The notes: generated from the letters alone by a model not told the origin. 64,000 nucleotides of DNA from Shewanella corallii (GCF_023349125.1 NZ_JAKIKT010000001.1:248001-312000); one strand, 5' to 3'. Numbered from the stretch's first letter, positions 43,145 to 52,306 are shown. Program-made: numbers and translations.

Positions 43145-43954
43145 ATGTTGTCTGAAGCTTATTTGAATCGATTTGGCGGAATTGCCAGATTATATGGTGC
43201 CCAAGGGCTGACTAAATTCCATGGCTCCCATGTGGTGGTGGTCGGTATTGGTGGCGTCGGCACCTGGGTGGCCGAGGCGCTGGCGCGCAGCGGTATCGGC
43301 CGGATTACTCTGATTGACCTTGATGATATCTGCGTGACCAATACCAATCGCCAGAGTCATGCTTTGGCTGACACTATTGGCCAGTCCAAGGTCGAGGTGA
43401 TGGCCGAACGGATTAAGGCCATCAACCCTGAATGTCAGGTTGAGCTGATTGAAGACTTCATTACCACAGATAACCTGGGCGAGTACTTTGTGCCTGCCAA
43501 ACAGGGCGGTGATATTGATTATGTGGTGGACTGCATTGACGCGGTTAAACCCAAGGTTGCCCTTATCGCCTGGTGTAAGCGCAACAAGATGCGAATCGTG
43601 ACCGTTGGTGGAGCCGGTGGTCAGCTGGACCCTACTCAGATCCAGGTAGCAGATCTGGCCAAAACCTATCAGGACCCTCTGTTGGCTAAGGTGCGTAACT
43701 TGTTGCGCCGCGAGTATAACTTCTCCAAAAATGTCGACCGTCGATTTGGTATTGATGCCGTGTTTTCCACCGAGCAGTTAACCTATCCCGCAGCAGATGG
43801 TCAGGTTTGTGCAGCCAAGCCTGAGGCGGGTGGCACCATGCGTATGGATTGTTCATCGGGCTTTGGCGCTGTGACTGTGGTCACAGGCAGTTTTGGCTTT
43901 GTGGCTGTCAGCCGGGTACTGAAAAAGCTGGCCGATTTGGCTAAAGCTGAGTAG
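43145..43954 (+). CDS. tcdA: tRNA cyclic N6-threonylcarbamoyladenosine(37) synthase TcdA
   Basis: 269 residues. E1-like ThiF/MoeB fold: GIGGVGTWVAEALARSGIGR for ATP binding, DLDDICVTNTNRQ, then DCIDAVKPKVALI and RRFGIDAVFSTE. It cyclises t6A37 to ct6A in ANN-decoding tRNAs. Formerly called CsdL/YgdL. Confidence 0.94.
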   Translation: MLSEAYLNRFGGIARLYGAQGLTKFHGSHVVVVGIGGVGTWVAEALARSGIGRITLIDLDDICVTNTNRQSHALADTIGQSKVEVMAERIKAINPECQVELIEDFITTDNLGEYFVPAKQGGDIDYVVDCIDAVKPKVALIAWCKRNKMRIVTVGGAGGQLDPTQIQVADLAKTYQDPLLAKVRNLLRREYNFSKNVDRRFGIDAVFSTEQLTYPAADGQVCAAKPEAGGTMRMDCSSGFGAVTVVTGSFGFVAVSRVLKKLADLAKAE

Positions 43955-43984
43955 ATAGACACCGTCAAATCAGACAGATAAAAG

Positions 43985-44018
43985 AAGGGCGATACTCCAC
44001 TGGAATATCGCCCTTTTT
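43985..44018. terminator. Bidirectional terminator between tcdA and the kinase gene
   Basis: Stem AAGGGCGATA / TATCGCCCTT followed by TTT. Confidence 0.8.
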
Positions 44019-44066
44019 GCCTGGTCAGCCCGCAAAGACTGATTTTTGTTGGTTCAGTGCTTTCTG

Positions 44067-45578
44067 TTAACACTGATAGAGTTCGATATCCCCTGCCAGG
44101 CGGTACTGCACTGGGAACTGCACTACAAAGCCTGCACCGCCCAGACTGGTGTGGTGATTAAACCAGATGGTGCCCTGAAGTTGGGTAGTGGCGTTGTATG
44201 CGGCTGCCAATCCGAGCCCGGTAGCACCATTACTTCGACTGGTGGTATAGAAGGGTTCGAACATATGCTCGGCCACGTCGCTGCTGATACCCGGGCCGTT
44301 ATCCTCCACTGAAATCTTCAGTTGTTCATCTTCGATTGTGGCGCTTACCAGCAGTCGGTTGCCTTTATCTTTGGTGAAGCCATGACTGAAAGCATTGGTG
44401 AGCAGGTTGCCAACTATCTGACTGAGTAGACTGTGGTTACAGACAATCTCCAGATTGGGGGCAATATTAATCTCGATATTGGCCTCTTTCGGCTTGTACA
44501 TGAGCCGGGTTGAGTCGTAGAGATCTTCTACGGCCTGCAGCAAGTTCAGATCCTGCTGCTTATCCTGAGGTTGAGCCACTGCCACAGTTTTAAATTTCTG
44601 CACCAGTTGGCTGGCCTTGATGATATTACCGGTTGCCAGTTCGCAGCTTTGCTGGGTGTCAGCAATAATACTGTTGATCTCATCCAGAGTGGGTTCATCG
44701 CCATTTATCAGCAGGTGCAACTCCTCCAATTCATTCTTCACCATAGTTGAAGCGGTCAGACAGACGCCAATAGGAGTGTTGAGCTCGTGTGCGAGACCTG
44801 ACACCAGCCCCCCCAATGCTGCCATCTTTTCCTGTTCAACCATGAGTTGCTGAGCGCGGTTGAGCAACATCATGGATTGCTCCAGCTCCTTCGAGTGCTC
44901 TTTATCTTTGAGTGACAGGTTGTCCTGATATTTCTGTTCTCTGGCTTGCAGGGTATTTCGCTCTGTCTCGGCTTGTTCCAGCTTGTGCTGCAGTTCTGAC
45001 AATTGCTGCTCCAGAGGATTGGGGAGTTCCTCAACAGGTTCCTTAGTGGCGTTTGAGACCTTACGCCATAGCCAGATCAGTCCGACACTGGCCGCCAGCA
45101 ATAACAGCAGACCATTGAAGAGCAACTGTTGCCAAAATGCCTGCCATAGCTCTTGCCTCAGGAGCTTGCCATTGGGTTGAAGCAGAAGTTTGGCGGCGGG
45201 CAGGGTCTTGGAGTCGCCAAGGCTAAGTGACACAGAGGGGGTGCCGTTCAGATCACCATGTTGCCAACTGAGGTTATTGCCCATCGTCAGGGAGGCATAC
45301 TCAAGCTCTTCACTCTCAGACAGTTCGCTCAGCCAGCTCTTGATAAGGCTTGGCAGTGCAGCGACGTCTCCTGTGGACAGGTTATCGAACAGTGTTGGCA
45401 GCCTTTGGGTCACGGCTCTCTCGATTCTGGCATTCTGAGCCGAAATCAGGTCACTGTGTTTTTGCCCTGTTTGCAGCAGAGTGACCAGCAGTGTCAGTAA
45501 TATCACGATCAATAAAACCGACTGAGTCAGCCTGCGAGCATCTGGATTTTCAAGCATTTGTTTGAAGAGGCTGATCAT
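44067..45578 (-). CDS. Membrane sensor histidine kinase
   Basis: 503 residues from ATG 45578; GTG 45590 is possible. Two helices (about 20-38 and 148-168) bound a periplasmic sensor region of ~110 residues. A coiled coil (about 180-250, Gln/Glu-rich) replaces an obvious HAMP domain. HisKA has GLVSGLAHELNTPIG (His about 264). HATPase boxes: NLLTNAFSHGF (N), VEDNGPGIS (G1), GATGLGLAAAYN (G2). The HELNTPIG form is the subtype found in quinone- or stress-type kinases. No response regulator adjoins, so it is an orphan. Confidence 0.9.
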   Translation of the reverse strand: MISLFKQMLENPDARRLTQSVLLIVILLTLLVTLLQTGQKHSDLISAQNARIERAVTQRLPTLFDNLSTGDVAALPSLIKSWLSELSESEELEYASLTMGNNLSWQHGDLNGTPSVSLSLGDSKTLPAAKLLLQPNGKLLRQELWQAFWQQLLFNGLLLLLAASVGLIWLWRKVSNATKEPVEELPNPLEQQLSELQHKLEQAETERNTLQAREQKYQDNLSLKDKEHSKELEQSMMLLNRAQQLMVEQEKMAALGGLVSGLAHELNTPIGVCLTASTMVKNELEELHLLINGDEPTLDEINSIIADTQQSCELATGNIIKASQLVQKFKTVAVAQPQDKQQDLNLLQAVEDLYDSTRLMYKPKEANIEINIAPNLEIVCNHSLLSQIVGNLLTNAFSHGFTKDKGNRLLVSATIEDEQLKISVEDNGPGISSDVAEHMFEPFYTTSRSNGATGLGLAAAYNATTQLQGTIWFNHHTSLGGAGFVVQFPVQYRLAGDIELYQC

Positions 45579-45734
45579 AGATCCCGGCACGTTAATCTGT
45601 GTATATAAAGCATAGTCGCCATACAGGCAGATAGCGGCGATATCCTTGATAAATCTTTGTGCACTTTGGTGCGGATATTGCAGAGTTTTTGTCCGAAAGT
45701 GTTTTGTTCAATTTTCTGACAGTTGGATACTGCT

Positions 45735-46346
45735 ATGTTGAAGACAAATTTCTCAGAGCTGCCTGTATTCAGTGGCCGCAAACTGATGTTTAACTCCATG
45801 CTTTGGCTGGTAATTTGTTGTGCCACCTTGCTGTTCCTGCCTGAGTCTGTGCTGCAGGGGCTGGGTTTGTATGCTTTGGTATCGGCCAACAACCACTTTA
45901 TCGGTCTGGGCATGATAATCGGCATCGCCTACTTTATTGCCCGCCTGATGGGGGTCTTTCTGGATGAAGGGATCCGCTATTTAAGCGACAAGCGGTTGAT
46001 TGAGAATATTGAACACAAGGTCAGCCTGCTGGATTTGTCAGAAAGGGCCTTGCTCAGAGAGTTCTTTTTGCAAGGAGCCACAATTCTGACGTTGCCCCAG
46101 AATGAAACGCCAGTAAAAAGTCTGCTGAATGCTGGCATTCTGGAGTGCCTGGGGAATGAAAAGCACTACGCCATTCATGGTCCCACTGCTGAGTACAAGA
46201 TATCCATGAAGGCCCGCAGCTATCTGAATCGACAGATTTTACGATTGCCATCGGGGCAACCGACTCAGGAAGAGATGCAGGCCCTGATAAAGACCAGGCC
46301 CACCTTTATCAATCATATTGCTCAACCCCGCAAACATGCCGCGTGA
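45735..46346 (+). CDS. Super-infection exclusion B (SieB)-like membrane protein
   Basis: 203 residues from ATG 45735. Two N-terminal helices (MLWLVICCATLLFLP and GLGMIIGIAYFIARLMGVFL) are followed by a cytoplasmic domain with LLDLSERALLREFFLQGATILTLPQNETPVKSLLNAGILE, which matches the C-terminal signature of SieB-like proteins. Phage P22 SieB aborts infection by some lambdoid phages; chromosomal homologues have no proven role. No phage genes surround it. It is divergent from the histidine kinase gene. Confidence 0.72.
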   Translation: MLKTNFSELPVFSGRKLMFNSMLWLVICCATLLFLPESVLQGLGLYALVSANNHFIGLGMIIGIAYFIARLMGVFLDEGIRYLSDKRLIENIEHKVSLLDLSERALLREFFLQGATILTLPQNETPVKSLLNAGILECLGNEKHYAIHGPTAEYKISMKARSYLNRQILRLPSGQPTQEEMQALIKTRPTFINHIAQPRKHAA

Positions 46347-46700
46347 TCTAGCTCGGTTAAAGCCCGACTGAAACAGGAAGGCTGCCAACATGGCAGCCTT
46401 TGAGCTCAATTCGCAAAGTTGTTTTATCGCTAGTGGTCAGTATTCGGAGGTAAGGTTCCGGGCTGTAGGGTTTATTCCGATAAACTCTCAAATGCAATTG
46501 ACGAGAGTGACTGAGTATAAGTCGCGCTGTCAACACCAAGTCGCTGGCGTCATATCCTCCTCGGTGAAACGTCACTCCATTGCCTGAACAGGCACAATAC
46601 TGCCGCTACCAATTTCGGTCGTAGTTTCACGGCAGACCTTACTCTGAGGTGTTCAGCCTTGTAAACAAGTTGCCTACTATCTCGCCACCGGGAAGATAAA
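46347..46700. other. Gene-free stretch after the SieB-like gene
   Basis: Begins with a terminator, then about 300 bases in which no gene, RNA or repeat is evident. Confidence 0.4.
46378..46401 (+). terminator. Terminator after the SieB-like gene
   Basis: Stem AAGGCTGCC / GGCAGCCTT with loop AACAT. Confidence 0.8.
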
Positions 46701-46835
46701 TCAGGATTTTGGTGGCGCGGATTTCTGGATAAACATCCATGTAATGTAAGAAACAATGCCTATGGTGCTGAAGATTACAATCATGGACATCAGCCCAATG
46801 GGGTTACCAAACATCAAATCCAGCCAAAACGCCAT
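46701..46835 (-). CDS. DUF3149 small membrane protein
   Basis: 44 residues, beginning MAFWLDLMFGNPIG and continuing LMSMIVIFSTIGIVSYITWM, ending in QKSAPPKS. One membrane helix with a basic C-terminus, matching the DUF3149 pattern (MAFWLDLLFGNPIGLMSM) seen in Shewanella and other gammaproteobacteria. GGAG lies at usual spacing before the ATG. Role unknown. Confidence 0.82.
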   Translation of the reverse strand: MAFWLDLMFGNPIGLMSMIVIFSTIGIVSYITWMFIQKSAPPKS

Positions 46836-47094
46836 AATAGACTCCACTAATCAATTCCTTTGGTGTCAGACTATTACGATTGTTAATTTGTGTTAATGAT
46901 CTTGATCAATGCTTGGTTTGTTTTGTTGTTCTTGTGGGTGTGTTTCAGCGGCGCATTATGTTCGGGTTGAAAAATGCGCGATTGAATAACTGCGACCACC
47001 AAAACCTAAGGTAAAGGCTTGTCAAAGAAGAAACCAAAGGTATAATGCCCAGCATCTTCTGAGGAAAGCTCCTCATGAGATAGCAAAGTCTGAT
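46836..47094. other. Gap between the DUF3149 gene and the tRNA-Leu region
   Basis: No gene seen. It contains the promoter of the DUF3149 gene and, presumably, the tRNA-Leu promoter. Confidence 0.4.
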
Positions 47095-47153
47095 GCCTGT
47101 GTGGTGAAATTGGTAGGTGAGAGCGCAGCTCGAACGGGGATTCAAAGCGAGTC
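47095..47153 (+). pseudogene. Truncated tRNA-Leu 5' copy
   Basis: GTGGTGAAATTGGTAG and upstream TCTGATGCC match the real tRNA-Leu 81 bp downstream, with weak remnants GGGGATTCAAA and CGAGTCC. Acceptor stem and CCA end are missing, so it is not a functional tRNA. Confidence 0.65.
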
Positions 47154-47175
47154 CAAACACTGCAGACAATCTGAT

Positions 47176-47262
47176 GCCAGAGTGGTGAAATTGGTAGACA
47201 CAGGGGATTCAAAATCCCCCGCCCTTAAAAGCGTGTCGGTTCGAGTCCGACCTCTGGTACCA
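47176..47262 (+). tRNA. tRNA-Leu (CAA anticodon)
   Basis: 87 nt with encoded CCA. Acceptor GCCAGAG pairs with CTCTGGT, D loop AAATTGGTAGACAC, anticodon arm GGGGATTCAAAATCCCC (anticodon CAA), long variable arm CGCCCTTAAAAGCG, and T arm GTCGGTTCGAGTCCGAC. Reads UUG codons. Confidence 0.95.
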
Positions 47263-47270
47263 TACATTAG

Positions 47271-47293
47271 ACCAGCACTATGCTGGTTTTTTT
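47271..47293 (+). terminator. Terminator of tRNA-Leu
   Basis: ACCAGCA / TGCTGGT stem, 3-base loop, T7 run. Confidence 0.85.
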
Positions 47294-47390
47294 GTATCTG
47301 AATCAGGCCGAACCGCCACGCGCGCGTCGTCCGGGATGCCGGTCCAATCGGTTCGACCTCTGGTACCATCTCCTTAATAAGGAGAACATA

Positions 47391-47414
47391 AACCGACCTT
47401 GAGTCGGTTTTTTT
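47391..47414 (+). terminator. Array terminator 1
   Basis: AACCGAC / GTCGGTT stem with loop CTTGA and a T run. Confidence 0.8.
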
Positions 47415-47531
47415 GTTTTTTATCATTGGATTTTGAATCCAGGGATTCACTATTCACACTATCAGCCCGCTCTTAAAAGTGTGTTGGCACGAATCTGACC
47501 TCTGGTACCATCTCCTTCTTAGGAGAACATA

Positions 47532-47555
47532 AACCGACTTTGAGTCGGTTTTTTT
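47532..47555 (+). terminator. Array terminator 2
   Basis: AACCGAC / GTCGGTT stem with loop TTTGA and a T run. Confidence 0.8.
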
Positions 47556-47672
47556 GTTTTTTATCATTGGATTTTGAATCCAGGGATTCACTATTCACAT
47601 TATCAGCTCGCTCTTAAAAGTGTGTTGGTACGAATCTGACCTCTGGTACTATCTCCTTCTAAGGAGAGCATA

Positions 47673-47697
47673 AACCGACCTTGAGTCGGTTTTTTTG
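47673..47697 (+). terminator. Array terminator 3
   Basis: AACCGAC / GTCGGTT stem with loop CTTGA and a T run. Confidence 0.8.
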
Positions 47698-47980
47698 TAT
47701 CTGAAATTTGGCCGAATCGCCATGTGCGCGTCATCCGGGATGCCGGTCCAATTTCTGTTATCGGCTCGTTTTATAAGGCGGTTGGCTGAGTAAGTGAGCT
47801 CGACCTTTAACGTAATAGATGGCCTGACTCATTCCGTCATGATTTCAGGATTTCCCCGGCTTGGTCAGACGCCGAGCCGGGTGTTGAAAAACTCAAGCAG
47901 TTATTTGCCAACAATAACGATGATCCTTGACCGTGACCATGAGAGCAGATCACTAGCCACTTGAATTCTCACTCTTTTGG

Positions 47981-48316
47981 TCAAGGGTTATGCCGCTTTT
48001 CCTGTTCGATCCCCCAGGACTCCATTGATAAGAGAACCGGCTCAAGAGACTTGCCAAGTTTCGTCAGCGAATACTCTACCTTTGGTGGAGTTTCACCGAA
48101 ATCCTTGCGGCTTAATATACCGTCTGCCTCGAGTTCACGGAGTTGTTTGGATAGTGTTCTGGGTGCTACACCATCGAGAGACCTGGTCAATTCTCCGAAA
48201 CGTTTTTCACCTTGTAGTAAGTGATAAATAGCCAGTACCTTCCAACGCCCACTAATCACCGCCAGGGTTGCCTCAACCGGGCAGCCCATTTCCTTCCTTT
48301 TTTTATCAACCGGCAT
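47981..48316 (-). CDS. HxlR-family transcriptional regulator
   Basis: 111 residues. The winged helix has the HxlR signature: GCPVEATLAVISGRWKVLAIYHLL, FGELTRSLDGVAPRTLSKQLRELEADGILSRKDF. Cys12 sits at the conserved redox-sensing position of many HxlR proteins. It is divergent from the isochorismatase-family gene, which it probably controls. Confidence 0.9.
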   Translation of the reverse strand: MPVDKKRKEMGCPVEATLAVISGRWKVLAIYHLLQGEKRFGELTRSLDGVAPRTLSKQLRELEADGILSRKDFGETPPKVEYSLTKLGKSLEPVLLSMESWGIEQEKRHNP

Positions 48317-48478
48317 CTTACTATCCTTATGTTACTAGTTACAAAAAAGCCCATACTTGTGCATTGCGAATTGCTCATTTACGTTAACAACAAGAGAGCG
48401 TTGACGTTTTGTTTATATATCGACTCTCGATCATTTTGTAGTGGAGTGCGCTTAAAATTTAATGAAATGGAGTGGGTT

Positions 48479-49081
48479 ATGCTTTCGAGTGCAAAAGACG
48501 TGGCGTTCCTGTTTATTGATCATCAAAGTGGGTTGATTCAAACCGTCAAAGATATATCTGCTGCAGAGCTGCGAGCGAATGCTGCAGGTTTGGCTAAGGC
48601 TGCAACATTACTGGGTGCGCCTTCAGTCTATACAGAAAGTGTTCCAGAGGGTCCAAACGGGCCTATTATCCCGGAGATTAAAGCGAACGCTCCCGACGCG
48701 GTTTATGCACGAAGAACCGGTGAGATTAATGCATGGGATTCCAAAGCGTTTGTTGATGCGGTGAAAGCGACAGGAAAGAAAACGCTTATCATGAGTGGAA
48801 TTTGGACCAGCGTGTGTGTCGCATTGCCTGCATTGAGTGCTATTGATGAAGGTTACACTGTGTACGCGGTGATTGATGCCAGTGGTGATAACAGCACCTT
48901 CTCTCGTGAGATAACCATGGCCAGACTTGCGGCAGCTGGCGTGACGGTTGTATCTGTGACAGGGATGCTCGCAGAGCTGCAGAAGACGTGGAATCGTGAC
49001 GATGCTGAGGAGTGGGGCGCAATCTACGCAAACGTTGTCCCCAACTATGCCGCGGCAATCGAGCAGCATACGGTTGCTTAA
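48479..49081 (+). CDS. Isochorismatase-family (YcaC-like) hydrolase
   Basis: 200 residues from ATG 48479 (GGAG 6 bases upstream). Catalytic residues: Asp14 in FLFIDHQSG and Cys113 in SGIWTSVCVAL. RTGEINAWDSKAF and YTVYAVIDASGD closely follow YcaC, an octameric cysteine hydrolase of uncertain substrate. Divergent from the HxlR regulator gene. Confidence 0.9.
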   Translation: MLSSAKDVAFLFIDHQSGLIQTVKDISAAELRANAAGLAKAATLLGAPSVYTESVPEGPNGPIIPEIKANAPDAVYARRTGEINAWDSKAFVDAVKATGKKTLIMSGIWTSVCVALPALSAIDEGYTVYAVIDASGDNSTFSREITMARLAAAGVTVVSVTGMLAELQKTWNRDDAEEWGAIYANVVPNYAAAIEQHTVA

Positions 49082-49118
49082 TTTGTTGTATCAAGAGGCA
49101 GATTCCGACTGACAAATA

Positions 49119-49150
49119 AAAAGAGCTGACAGGTAGATGTCAGCTCTTTT
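49119..49150. terminator. Bidirectional terminator
   Basis: Perfect 13-bp stem AAAAGAGCTGACA / TGTCAGCTCTTTT between converging genes. Confidence 0.88.
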
Positions 49151-49178
49151 GTTGTGTGGGGAAACATCCCTCCTTCAA

Positions 49179-52064
49179 TCAGGAAATTACCCGTATCACT
49201 TTGTTGTCATTCGCATCGGAGAGGGTCAAAGTTACCCGGATAAAACCTTTTGGTGTGCCCGCCAGTGAAAACAGAATGCTGAGGAAAGCGACGAGAGACT
49301 TATCAATGCCTCCGTTCAGCCAATCCATAAACACACCGTTGACTTCGGTCCATGCTCCCAGGCTATCGCCTAATCTTTCGTTTACATCTTGGAGTAACTG
49401 GCTCAGTTGTTCCTCCAGCTCCGATGGTGGCAGCCCATAAGACTTTATCTGGTCAATGCGCCCCAGAACCTGTTGTAGTATGACAATGAGCTCTTCCATG
49501 GCATTGGCTTTCAGGTAGAGCCTTTTCGCAGGCTTCACATACTTGTCGAACGCCTTGTCTGTGGCTCTGTCAAAGTCTCTGCCGTAGCGTTTGCTTTTCT
49601 TCACAATGCGACGAACATCCCGGTTATCCATCCCGGTTTCATCACCAAGTTGATTGAGGCTCTCGGCCAGACTCATGCTGCGATCGACTGCGTCCCGATA
49701 AGCATGGGCCAGGGTGAGAGCATTTTTAGTCTCAGTGCTGTTGCCAAGCTCCAGCACTCTGTCCATCGCCAGCGTAAAGGCATATTTAGGAACGGCCTGA
49801 TTCAACACTTCAATCAGCAGTTTGCTGTCTCCAACAAAGACATCAAGAGTACTGGTTGTGAACTTGCTGGTGCTCAGCTGACTCTGATACCAATCAAGAT
49901 GAGAGCGGATGTCATCGGCATCGACAATATCTGCCATGGGTTCAGAGACAATATTGATATCGCTGTCAGGCAGAGTGAGCGAACGGAGCAGTTTCTCCAT
50001 TTCACCTTTACTGTGCTTTTTGCGGTCGATATTGGAGTAGTGGAAAGCGAAAGAGGCAAACTGCTCTTTATCTATGGATGCATTGGCAAGGTCATAGGAG
50101 AGTGCCATTGAGGCCTGGCGGGTCTCTTTATTGAAAAAGTTGGAGAAGGTGCTATTGGCCTCAACCTTTCCTTTAAGCTTGATATTACCCAGGTTGTCGA
50201 CAGCCAGATCGAGTTGAGTGTTGATATTTTTCACATAGCTCAAGCTGATACCGGCAAAGTCCAGGTTGAATGACAGGGACCTGGCGGTGCTGTATCTGGC
50301 ATTGATTGAGTCCTGGGGGACTGAGATGACTCCCTCTTGCTGGGCTTCATCCAGTAGCAGAGCAAATTGTTTGTTTTTTCCCAAAATCAGGGCTGAGTAG
50401 AGGCTGTTACTCAAGGGGTGTTGCGAGTCGATAAAGTCGATAATCAGCGCATTTTGGTTGAATGTTGTGGAGCTTTGCTCAAAGGCTAGTGCAAGACCGA
50501 CCTGGATATTGGCCGACTTCTCAAGTGCCTTCAGTACTGTTTCTTTGAACTCCTGATACTGGGAAATTGCGTACTGAACTCTATCGTTAATCGCTGCATC
50601 TGTTTGACCTGCCAGTGCCTTGACGTTGACTCCCAGGCGCTCCAGTGGCGCCAGAGCATCTGTGATCTTGCCCTGCTGCTGGCTGATAAATTGATCAATT
50701 TCTGCGTCCAGTTTTGACTTCCAGCTATCAAACTGTGCTGTCAGCTCCGTTGTCAGTGTATTGGCAATGGATGCGATGGAAGCATCACTGATATCCAGCT
50801 CAAAGGTCTCAGCAAGTTTGCTGGTGACCCGGTTGGCCAGTACCCTGGAGTCAGCCTTTGGATCCTGAGCGTATCGATCAATGATTTTTTTCAGTTCAGT
50901 ACTCACCAGCTGGTTATATACCTGATTGCTACTGCTCTCTCCAAATACCAATTTCACCAGCTCACCGTACCATTGAGCCTGTACTTCATCGGTGACCTCC
51001 TGCATCAGCTTGTCGGCCGGACTGCTCCACTCTTCAAGTTTGGCGACCAGTTCATCGGCATCTCCCAGCAGTGGCACTATGTATTTTCTGGCTACCTGAT
51101 CGAGACCTTTAACCTCGGCATTAGCATTTATTTTGAGTGACAATGACTCTGTTGTGGTATCAGTCAGTTTGACAGTGGCACGAATGCCTGCGGGGTTAAC
51201 GCCTGAGGGTTTGGAAATTTCAATGTGAATATTACCGGTGTGTTCAAAGGTTTTGCTTAGGCCCGCTGTCAGATTTAACCCAGCACTGACATCGGCAAAG
51301 TGGCCATCTCCTGTTTTGCTCCATGCATGCCCAAATCCCAGCGCGCCATTAAAAGCGAATTTGCCATGGGTTCTCAGAGATAACTGACGAAGGCCCTGAC
51401 AGTGGGAGCCGTTAGCGCAGGGGGCCAGCGCTTTGTTTACCTGCTTTAGATCCCATACTAAAAGTGCATCATCAAAGGCGTCCAGCAATACTGAGTATGT
51501 GGGCTTATCGGCAGGATATTGAAAGAAGCGGTCAAACTCTATCTCCCTGGCATGGTCGATACCAATCGAGGCTGTTGCATACCCTGAGCTAAATGCTGCG
51601 CTGCCTGTTGCCGTATACCCGGCGGTGACTTCATGATTGACTATGACGTCTGACTCTGGGATATCCAAAAGCTCCGTTGAGGCAGCCTGCTTATTCCATA
51701 CCTGAATTCGGGTGTCAGCGGCGGCAGATAATTTCAGGTTAACGTCACCTGAACCACTGATTGCTTTGCTGGTGTCCCAGTCTACAGACCACTCTTTTAA
51801 CTCGGTGAATGCACTGATTGGCGCGGTAAAAGTTTGCCAATGGCCATATATTTTTTTCAGCTCGTCAGCTTCAGCTTTAATTCCCAGTGAATCCAACAGA
51901 GTACTAATTATCTTTTTTTCTTTTTGAGTCAACTCGTTATTCATAAAGCCTTTAATCGTTTCAATCAGGCCTTCTAGATCATAGTCGGGGAATTTCTTAT
52001 GGAGTGCGTCCAGCAGCAGTGAATAGGCGGGTGTAGCCTGATTGATATTACTTAGAGTCAGCAT
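49179..52064 (-). CDS. Large hypothetical protein, about 961 residues
   Basis: Family not recognised. ATG 52064 is preceded by AAGGAAT; an earlier in-frame start is poor. No signal peptide or membrane helix is seen, so cytoplasmic (or exported by a leaderless route). Order: a helical start (about 1-90), a Ser/Thr/Gly-rich beta region (about 100-320, with SGSGDVNLKLSAAADTRIQ and DVSAGLNLTAGLSKTFEHTG), and a long helical part with coiled-coil potential (about 330-960). Two Cys only in CANGSHCQG. Single gene. Confidence 0.75.
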   Translation of the reverse strand: MLTLSNINQATPAYSLLLDALHKKFPDYDLEGLIETIKGFMNNELTQKEKKIISTLLDSLGIKAEADELKKIYGHWQTFTAPISAFTELKEWSVDWDTSKAISGSGDVNLKLSAAADTRIQVWNKQAASTELLDIPESDVIVNHEVTAGYTATGSAAFSSGYATASIGIDHAREIEFDRFFQYPADKPTYSVLLDAFDDALLVWDLKQVNKALAPCANGSHCQGLRQLSLRTHGKFAFNGALGFGHAWSKTGDGHFADVSAGLNLTAGLSKTFEHTGNIHIEISKPSGVNPAGIRATVKLTDTTTESLSLKINANAEVKGLDQVARKYIVPLLGDADELVAKLEEWSSPADKLMQEVTDEVQAQWYGELVKLVFGESSSNQVYNQLVSTELKKIIDRYAQDPKADSRVLANRVTSKLAETFELDISDASIASIANTLTTELTAQFDSWKSKLDAEIDQFISQQQGKITDALAPLERLGVNVKALAGQTDAAINDRVQYAISQYQEFKETVLKALEKSANIQVGLALAFEQSSTTFNQNALIIDFIDSQHPLSNSLYSALILGKNKQFALLLDEAQQEGVISVPQDSINARYSTARSLSFNLDFAGISLSYVKNINTQLDLAVDNLGNIKLKGKVEANSTFSNFFNKETRQASMALSYDLANASIDKEQFASFAFHYSNIDRKKHSKGEMEKLLRSLTLPDSDINIVSEPMADIVDADDIRSHLDWYQSQLSTSKFTTSTLDVFVGDSKLLIEVLNQAVPKYAFTLAMDRVLELGNSTETKNALTLAHAYRDAVDRSMSLAESLNQLGDETGMDNRDVRRIVKKSKRYGRDFDRATDKAFDKYVKPAKRLYLKANAMEELIVILQQVLGRIDQIKSYGLPPSELEEQLSQLLQDVNERLGDSLGAWTEVNGVFMDWLNGGIDKSLVAFLSILFSLAGTPKGFIRVTLTLSDANDNKVIRVIS

Positions 52065-52306
52065 AATTAAATTCCTTTTACCCTTGAGTGACAGCAAGTT
52101 TGTCCAACCTATTAGGCTGTCATAAATTGGTCAAGTTACAGTGATTTTAAATTACCCGATTTCAAGTTGATAAACTGCTCAGATTAATATTGTTGCAGCT
52201 GTGTTTTATTGCTGGGATTTAACATTTCTTTGCCGCTAATATTATATTTTTGACAACTGTTTATTTGATTGCTATTCGTAATTTCTTGATATTACAGTTA
52301 ATAAAA
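52065..52306. other. Gap upstream of the 961-residue gene
   Basis: About 240 bases, AT-rich, holding the promoter of the large hypothetical gene. No other feature. Confidence 0.4.

Larger units (their letters stand above)
47263..47760 (+). repeat. Tandem array of tRNA-Leu 3'-half remnants with repeated terminators
   Basis: After the tRNA terminator come three copies of the tRNA 3' end, each ending ACCTCTGGTAC(C/T)ATCTCC at 47356, 47498 and 47639 (spacing 142 and 141). Two keep CGCTCTTAAAAGTGTGTTGG-type variable and T arms. Each is followed by a near-identical hairpin AACCGAC-loop-GTCGGTT. A flanking block (TTGTATCTGAA...GGGATGCCGGTCCAAT) occurs at 47292-47348 and again near 47695-47752. The rest of the gap up to 47980 has no gene. 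Confidence 0.85.

Noticed and set aside
45735..46346. Prophage remnant suggested by the SieB-like gene
   Set aside because: No integrase, capsid, repressor or attachment-like repeats in the flanks.
47340..47700. CRISPR array
   Set aside because: The repeat unit is ~141 bp, only about three copies, clearly derived from tRNA-Leu with terminators; no cas genes.
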